Source of the DNA: a virus
Length of the DNA stretch: 24,337 nt
IMG/VR virus record: IMGVR_UViG_3300042516_004440
Coordinates: 1 to 24,337 of that record
Reading direction: 5' to 3' (one strand)
Shown here piece by piece: positions 20,917 through 24,337 of the stretch. The notes under the pieces are model-generated. The model was not told the DNA's origin. It saw nothing but the letters and a program-made list of their open reading frames with translations, and searched no databases. Positions within the stretch are counted from its first letter, which is position 1; every line of letters begins with the position of its first letter. Made by a program: the position numbers and the translations under genes.

Positions 20917-20946
20917 AAGCAAAAACCCCCTGCTTTCGCAAGGGGT
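20917..20946 (-). terminator. Rho-independent terminator
   Basis: Minus strand AACCCCTTGC-GAAA-GCAGGGGG then TTTTTGCTTTTT. Confidence 0.88.
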
Positions 20947-20966
20947 TCGTGCCGACTAGGGATTGT

Positions 20967-21401
20967 CTATTTAGTAGATACTACTGTGTAAGTAGTTTCC
21001 ACTTTAGTCTTGGCAAAGACTTCAGGGAAATCTGCTTCTAGTAGTTTCTTATTTACATCTGTGCGTGAGCGTTGTCCGATTGTAATTCGTGTTCCGCCAT
21101 TTATTGTTCCCTTTGTAGCAACGCCGACCCATTTTTCGGTATCGCCAATCAAGACTTTTTCCCAACCCATAAGCGCATAAATCGCTTCTGTGGCTTCTGT
21201 CTTTTCCTTTTCCAAATCGGTAATTGCTTCACGCAATCTAACCAATTCAGCAATCAAGGCTTCTGCCTTTTTCTTGCTCTTATCAAGTGAAAGAACTTCA
21301 CTTGTTGCGCTAACTGTTGTTTCATCAACAACTGTTTTGATTGTCTTACCAGCAACCTTTTTGGTTGTGGCTGTGGTGCTTGTTTTGATAGTGCTAGCCA
21401 T
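20967..21401 (-). CDS. Coiled-coil protein (144 aa), possibly recombination-associated
   Basis: Residues 1-40 are Thr/Val/Lys-rich. Residues 43-76 form a coiled coil (KKKAEALIAELVRLREAITD, LEKEKTEATEAIYALMG). Residues 85-144 are a beta-rich end finishing with SRTDVNKKLLEADFPEVFAK, TKVETTYTVVSTK. The coil followed by a RxxVDxKxLxxxxPE...R end resembles the C-terminal part found in phage YqaJ/RecE-like exonucleases and their small relatives. That likeness is weak and from memory. Promoter TTGCGA, 17 bp, TATTAT (21459-21487). Confidence 0.68.
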   Translation of the reverse strand: MASTIKTSTTATTKKVAGKTIKTVVDETTVSATSEVLSLDKSKKKAEALIAELVRLREAITDLEKEKTEATEAIYALMGWEKVLIGDTEKWVGVATKGTINGGTRITIGQRSRTDVNKKLLEADFPEVFAKTKVETTYTVVSTK

Positions 21402-21458
21402 TGGCTACTTCCTACCTTTCGTTTCGTCATTTACTAAGCGTGATTGCCTAGTAAGAAA

Positions 21459-21487
21459 ATAATAGCCTACTTTCCTGCCTTTCGCAA
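21459..21487 (-). promoter_or_regulatory. Promoter of the coiled-coil gene
   Basis: TTGCGA, spacer AAGGCAGGAAAGTAGGC (17), TATTAT. Confidence 0.78.
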
Positions 21488-21509
21488 ATCCAAACCTTTT
21501 CGTGTCGCT

Positions 21510-21530
21510 CTATGTATAAGGGGGAAAAAA
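21510..21530 (+). promoter_or_regulatory. Conserved element on the plus strand, antisense to flanking genes
   Basis: CTATGTATAAGGGGGAAAAA lies seven bases before the 3' end of the leftward gene 21537-21740 and points into it. No plus-strand gene follows. Confidence 0.65.
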
Positions 21531-21536
21531 CAAGGG

Positions 21537-21740
21537 TCAATAGCCTTCTGCGTAAATCTCCTGCTCATCATCATAAAGACCTGTGTAAATAACAATCTGT
21601 CCTTCGTTGTCGTATTCGTATCCAACTCTGGCAGACAATCTCTCAACTAGGTATTGAGTGTCTATGAATAGTCGGGAAAGTCCGAAACCAATCGCACCAC
21701 CAACAATCATCATTAGTAAAGTAAATCCGTTGAAAAACAT
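21537..21740 (-). CDS. Small N-terminally anchored membrane protein (67 aa)
   Basis: MFFNGFTLLMMIVGGAIGFG is a membrane helix (residues 4-22). The rest is soluble and acidic (LSRLFIDTQYLVERLSARVG, YEYDNEGQIVIYTGLYDDEQ). The start overlaps the previous stop by one base (TAATG). Last of a four-gene leftward run starting near 22672. Not recognised. Confidence 0.65.
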   Translation of the reverse strand: MFFNGFTLLMMIVGGAIGFGLSRLFIDTQYLVERLSARVGYEYDNEGQIVIYTGLYDDEQEIYAEGY

Positions 21741-21901
21741 TATTTATCCTCGCAATCGTGGTATCCAGCATAATAAATACTCTCTAGCCGTTCGGCTAAC
21801 ATCTTTGTTGCCTTGTCTATGTCGGGCATACTCGCCTCAAAATACATAATCTGTTCGGCTTGTTCTCTTACATCTCTGCGGACTTCCTTTTTAGTTCTCA
21901 C
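21740..21901 (-). CDS. Small helical protein (53 aa)
   Basis: GTG start overlapping the previous stop (GTGA): RTKKEVRRDVREQAEQIMYF, then EASMPDIDKATKMLAERLES and IYYAGYHDCEDK. Amphipathic helical, basic N-terminus. Stop overlaps the next ATG. Coupling on both sides supports it. Not recognised. Confidence 0.68.
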   Translation of the reverse strand: MRTKKEVRRDVREQAEQIMYFEASMPDIDKATKMLAERLESIYYAGYHDCEDK

Positions 21902-22137
21902 GCCGTTTCACACTTTCCGTATGTCTTTTCCCAGCAAGCAGGGTGCGTGCCTGAAATCATTTGCTCACGCAAGCCTAAATCTAAATCGGGATAAGCCTCT
22001 TGGATAAGACCGCCTAATTGTCTAACTAGGAAACCTTCCATAGGAACTTCTACTTGCCCGTAATCTCCACACACAAAACATTTTGGAGTTTCCACAATGT
22101 AAGTTGTGTTCTTTACCATTTCACCGAAAGCCGTCAT
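21898..22137 (-). CDS. Zinc-binding hypothetical protein (79 aa)
   Basis: Residues 20-30 C-F-V-C-G-D-Y-G-Q-V-E, then later H-P-A-C-W-E-K at residues 65-71. C-x2-C ... H-x2-C gives a four-ligand zinc site, and CFVCG followed by a V-E-V-P strand is a pattern seen in small actinophage proteins. Ribosome site AAAGGGA. Promoter TTGATT, 17 bp, TAGAAT (22166-22194) overlaps the end of the upstream gene. Confidence 0.72.
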   Translation of the reverse strand: MTAFGEMVKNTTYIVETPKCFVCGDYGQVEVPMEGFLVRQLGGLIQEAYPDLDLGLREQMISGTHPACWEKTYGKCETA

Positions 22138-22165
22138 TTATTTTCCCTTTCTGTTCGGTATCTTT

Positions 22166-22194
22166 ATTCTACTCTTTTTAGTGGTGGAAATCAA
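22166..22194 (-). promoter_or_regulatory. Internal promoter within a gene run
   Basis: TTGATT, 17 bp, TAGAAT. Its -35 lies in the last codons of the gene at 22178, and it lacks the shared AAGTCAGGAAAG spacer. Confidence 0.65.
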
Positions 22195-22672
22195 CAATAA
22201 CCGCAAATTGTTTTTTGGGTTCTTTTTCTATTCTCTCCATAAGATAAGCAAGACTTCCTGTTCCTGCCTCTAAATCCCAAATCGCACTATCGTTATTCCA
22301 ATAGTCAGCAAGTAAAGTTCCAACCTTCCTTATGTAGTAGCCGACCATACCTAAATCAAAGTTATTTATTCTTGGGTCATAAGTATCTATAACTTCTCCT
22401 AAAGTTTTTCCCTCTTTCTCAAAAGCAGTAAGAGCTTCTTTCATATGAGTATGGCGATACTCGGAAAAAGTATTTACCCACTTCATAAATACTTCAGGGT
22501 CGTTCGCATAGTTCAGCGCATTAGTAGGTTCATCATCTCCGAACATACCTTCCCAACGCCCACCAACAGTAGACCAATCAGACCAATCTGCTTCCTCTAG
22601 TCTGCTCTCAACATTACTTATTGCTTCTTGGTGGGTATCTGCCTCAACCAAGAGTAATTGGACACAATGAAT
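22178..22672 (-). CDS. Hypothetical protein (164 aa) with probable ATT start
   Basis: The first usual start is TTG 22651 (VEADTHQEAISNVESRLEEA), with no ribosome site. Seven codons upstream, in frame and without a stop, an ATT at 22672 sits six bases after the GGGG of a conserved element. That is essentially the spacing used for ATG at 12885, 13428 and 23185. Reading from there gives IHCVQLLLVEADTHQEAISN, a normal first beta strand. The protein continues with W-S-D-W-S, GRWEGMFGD and long helices. Not recognised; it resembles phage proteins that start M-H-x-V. Confidence 0.65.
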   Translation of the reverse strand: MHCVQLLLVEADTHQEAISNVESRLEEADWSDWSTVGGRWEGMFGDDEPTNALNYANDPEVFMKWVNTFSEYRHTHMKEALTAFEKEGKTLGEVIDTYDPRINNFDLGMVGYYIRKVGTLLADYWNNDSAIWDLEAGTGSLAYLMERIEKEPKKQFAVIVDFHH

Positions 22673-22693
22673 TTTTTTCCCCTTCCTATGTAG
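22672..22693 (-). promoter_or_regulatory. Conserved element abutting an ATT codon
   Basis: CTACATAGGAAGGGGAAAAA, then A and ATT on the minus strand. Confidence 0.7.
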
Positions 22694-22717
22694 TATGGGG
22701 TAAATTCTATCATAGAA

Positions 22718-23185
22718 CTATTCTAAATCAAGAACCACGACTTGTCTGCCCTCAACCTGTGGAACTTGATTATTCTCAATCATACAAACATTTACAAACT
22801 GCTCAATCAAATACTCACACGCTTGGTCAAAGGCTTCATCTGCTTCGTGATTTACCATATCCAAATGCTCTCCGTCATTTGTGTAAATATCAAACCACGA
22901 ATTGTTTTGCCACTCTAGTCTTGGATAGTTTTCTTGACTAGCTTCGGAAAGGTCTTTATCCGTTCTTAGTTCCGGGGGAAACTCACTACTGCTGGTGTAA
23001 GTCGAACCCGTTTCTCTATCCTCAATCTTGGTGTCGCCGTCTACATAAATCGTAACCTCGAAATCCCCCAAGCCGACTTTACAAACCGCACCCTTCTCCC
23101 ACCACACGCTTTCTTGGTGGTCGCCGTCAGGTTCGCTTCCGTCAAGCCAAAAGAACTCAATCTCGTATTCCCCTGCCGTTGGCAT
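22718..23185 (-). CDS. Acidic hypothetical protein (155 aa)
   Basis: MPTAGEYEIEFFWLDGSEPD, WWEKGAVCKVGLGDFEVTIY, then a helical end (ADEAFDQACEYLIEQFVNVC) and QVEGRQVVVLDLE. No family recognised. The ATG directly follows the element at 23186-23205, which supplies AAAGGGG. Second gene after the 50-aa gene upstream. Confidence 0.7.
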   Translation of the reverse strand: MPTAGEYEIEFFWLDGSEPDGDHQESVWWEKGAVCKVGLGDFEVTIYVDGDTKIEDRETGSTYTSSSEFPPELRTDKDLSEASQENYPRLEWQNNSWFDIYTNDGEHLDMVNHEADEAFDQACEYLIEQFVNVCMIENNQVPQVEGRQVVVLDLE

Positions 23186-23205
23186 TTTTTCCCCTTTATA
23201 TATAG
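23186..23205 (-). promoter_or_regulatory. Conserved element abutting an ATG
   Basis: CTATATATAAAGGGGAAAAA directly followed by ATG; matches the family consensus exactly. Confidence 0.85.
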
Positions 23206-23209
23206 AAGG

Positions 23210-23362
23210 CTATGAAAGTTCTCTTACATCAAGATTGGCTTTGTGTATCAGGTCGCCGTATTCCTGTCGCACCCAATCCTCTGCTTGCCGTAGAGCCTCT
23301 TGCTCGTTATCGGCTTGCCATACAGTTCTGATATTTGCTGAAACTACTACTTCGTATTTCAT
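23210..23362 (-). CDS. Small protein (50 aa)
   Basis: MKYEVVVSANIRTVWQADNE, then QEALRQAEDWVRQEYGDLIH and KANLDVRELS: two strands and a helix. ATG 23362 is chosen because GAAAGGAAAAAG lies just upstream; the frame is open back to 23395 without a better start. Similar V-x-A-x-N-E-x-E-A-x-x-x-A-x-x patterns occur in short phage proteins of unknown function. Confidence 0.68.
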   Translation of the reverse strand: MKYEVVVSANIRTVWQADNEQEALRQAEDWVRQEYGDLIHKANLDVRELS

Positions 23363-23441
23363 CTTTTTCCTTTCGTCATTTGGTCTTACTCCCAAATCGT
23401 ATCATAGAACTTCCTTGACCCGTCAATAGCAACTAAAGTTT

Positions 23442-23732
23442 TCAGTTCATTTCTTTCATCAGTTGTTTTTGAGCGTAGATTTCAGGAGCATCAAAAACAT
23501 TATTCGGAAATGAAAATCTAAGTTCAGGATATTTTTACTCTTTCTGAAACCCGGAAAATAAGTTATTCACTTCCGTAATGCTGAAGGGCTTTTTACGCTC
23601 AACGATTTTTAATTCACGCTCGCTTTTCTGCTGCGTGAGTGGTGGAAGTGAAAACTTTACTTCCGTTAGAAAAGCTCTCCCTTCTTTTTTCCCCTTCTTA
23701 TATAGAACTCTTTTCCCCTTCATACATAGCAA
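23442..23732 (-). pseudogene. Open frame interrupted by a single TAA
   Basis: In one frame, codons down to 23538 encode EVKFSLPPLTQQKSERELKI, VERKKPFSITEVNNLFSGFQ, KE. A TAA at 23535-23537 follows, and the same frame then continues KYPELRFSFPNNVFDAPEIY, AQKQLMKEMN to TGA at 23442. Both halves have protein-like composition and no frame change. No convincing start codon or ribosome site is visible: the 5' part overlaps two tandem conserved elements. Options are a nonsense-inactivated gene fragment, stop readthrough, or a sequencing error. Not recognised. Confidence 0.5.
23685..23729 (-). repeat. Tandem pair of conserved elements
   Basis: CTATGTATGAAGGGGAAAAG (23710-23729) is followed after five bases by CTATATAAGAAGGGGAAAAA (23685-23705). 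This is the only place with two adjacent copies. Confidence 0.8.
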
Positions 23733-23740
23733 GGGGAAAA

Positions 23741-23773
23741 GAAAATCCCCCTCGCATACACGAAGGGGATTTC
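23741..23773 (-). terminator. Rho-independent terminator after the VWA gene
   Basis: Minus strand AAATCCCCTTCG / CGAGGGGGATTT stem, then TCTTTTCCCC. Confidence 0.85.
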
Positions 23774-23844
23774 TCTATCCGTAATCGGGGGGACACACGC
23801 ACCAATAAGGACGATACCCGACCACGAAATCTCTTGCCGTTATC

Positions 23845-24337
23845 TCACGCCACGAACTTTTGCCCTGCCGTTGATAAAACCTTCTCGGCGTTCTTGCCGA
23901 TAATTTGAGCAGACAAACTTGGGTCGGTTATGTTCTCAACGACCTGTGCGTTAGCACCAGCGCAAATATGTTTAGCAGTTGCGCCGTTGTCGCCAATCGG
24001 TAGCCATAGAACTGCTACGCCGTTCTTTGAGCAACGAGCAACCCACGCCTTTGCGCTTTCCATTTCCTCATTTGTGTAATGTCCGTCAGATACAACGACC
24101 AGTAATCTTGCGCCTTCACCATTGAGTAAGTTGAGTGCGCCGTCCAAAGCACGGAACGCTCTATCAAACTTTTCAGTTCCGTCAGGGGCAGAATAGACAT
24201 TTACTTCCTTTAGTCGTTGCCCTGCCTTTAGTGTTGGAAAAACATCTGAACCATAATAAACCATAGCGCAACGACCCTGAACTCGGCGAACTGCCTCACT
24301 CATAATCCAAGCAGTAGAAGCCATTGGGTTCATAGCA
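23845..24337 (-). CDS. VWA-domain protein, N-terminus off the window
   Basis: At least 164 codons are visible; the frame is still open at 24337. The visible part begins in NPMASTAWIMSEAVRR, which corresponds to the second metal-site (MIDAS) Thr helix of a von Willebrand A domain (typically T-P-M). It continues with the beta strand MVYYGSDVFP, ARLLVVVSDGHYTNEEMESA (the third metal-site Asp in VSDG) and GVAVLWLPIGDN. The DxSxS strand would lie upstream. In actinophages such proteins are often paired with a MoxR-like ATPase. An ATG at 24333 is unlikely to be the true start, because half the domain would be missing. Confidence 0.8.
   Translation of the reverse strand, partial: AMNPMASTAWIMSEAVRRVQGRCAMVYYGSDVFPTLKAGQRLKEVNVYSAPDGTEKFDRAFRALDGALNLLNGEGARLLVVVSDGHYTNEEMESAKAWVARCSKNGVAVLWLPIGDNGATAKHICAGANAQVVENITDPSLSAQIIGKNAEKVLSTAGQKFVA

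Larger units (their letters stand above)
12886..23729. repeat. Family of ~20 dispersed start/promoter-associated elements
   Basis: Consensus CTATATATAAAGGGGAAAAA. Minus-strand copies: 12886-12906, 13429-13448, 13921-13941, 14698-14718, 16933-16952, 17770-17790, 18300-18320, 18721-18741, 19435-19455, 19986-20006, 20251-20271, 20886-20906, 22672-22693, 23186-23205, 23685-23705, 23710-23729. Plus-strand copies: 15678-15699, 16050-16069, 21510-21530. Nearly invariant are CTA, the purine/T-A alternation, AAGGGG and the A-tract. Most follow a terminator and precede a promoter or a start codon. Confidence 0.9.

Noticed and set aside
12886-23729. Promoters of a T7-like single-subunit RNA polymerase
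   Set aside because: TATA followed by GGG is suggestive, but conservation extends only about 10 bp upstream of GGGG, too short for that promoter class, and no such polymerase gene is in the window.
23774-23844. Short coding stretch ending VGYRPYWCVCPPDYG after the VWA gene
   Set aside because: The Cys-containing end is attractive, but the only starts are a GTG giving 16 residues or an ATA; not enough to call a gene.

Overview
This window looks like part of a lytic-type tailed-phage (Caudoviricetes) genome. It has a portal gene, a large head-associated gene, a lysis cassette, two HNH endonucleases, and many short genes packed end to end with ATGA, GTGA or TAATG overlaps. Several proteins resemble families common in phages of Actinobacteria: a DUF1360 membrane protein, DUF2958, DUF3846, a short CEDFPCCG protein, a proteasome-like Ntn hydrolase and a VWA protein. 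By eye the base composition is moderately AT-rich, so a low-GC actinobacterial host (freshwater lineages are one possibility) is plausible. That is inference. No tRNA, integrase or terminase large subunit is visible.

Layout. Almost everything reads leftward (minus strand). At 1-9391 is a late/structural block: a double-HTH protein, two unknown proteins, a DUF1360 membrane protein, the portal, a head-assembly protein and a gene of more than 1,674 codons that runs off the left edge. At 9392-9984 is a non-coding region with AT-rich tracts and 15-bp-phased ACTAGTAACTTA repeats. It separates the leftward structural block from two rightward genes (9985-10735), each with its own promoter and terminator. 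At 10791-12885 is a leftward lysis block: a small two-helix membrane protein (holin candidate), a secreted lysozyme/transglycosylase-like enzyme, and a separate peptidoglycan-binding protein, with a small HTH gene and membrane genes upstream. At 12907-15561 are small genes and two HNH endonucleases. At 15701-16014 is a two-gene rightward island of tiny zinc-ribbon proteins. At 16070-23362 is a string of short, mostly unrecognised leftward genes in units of one to four. A stop-interrupted reading frame (23442-23732) and the C-terminal part of a VWA protein (23845-24337) close the right side.

The most unusual aspect is the regulatory grammar. Between 12.9 and 23.7 kb about 20 intergenic gaps carry a nearly invariant element, CTATATATAAAGGGGAAAAA (variants CTATGTATGAAGGGG...), usually straight after a terminator. 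It either abuts a start codon, where it supplies the ribosome-binding site, or lies 5-19 bp upstream of a sigma70-type promoter. Those promoters share not only -35 (TTGAAA) and -10 (TAGAAT) but also the spacer AAGTCAGGAAAGTA, which suggests an overlapping operator. Many leaders then show an AAGGG/AGGGA box, often in a hairpin loop, while a cluster of three hairpins at 17289-17381 shows the complementary UUCCCU / UCCCUAG in its loops on the transcribed strand. Together these suggest a shared transcriptional and post-transcriptional control network. Each part is visible in the sequence; the network itself is a hypothesis. Two genes also appear to start at AUU.
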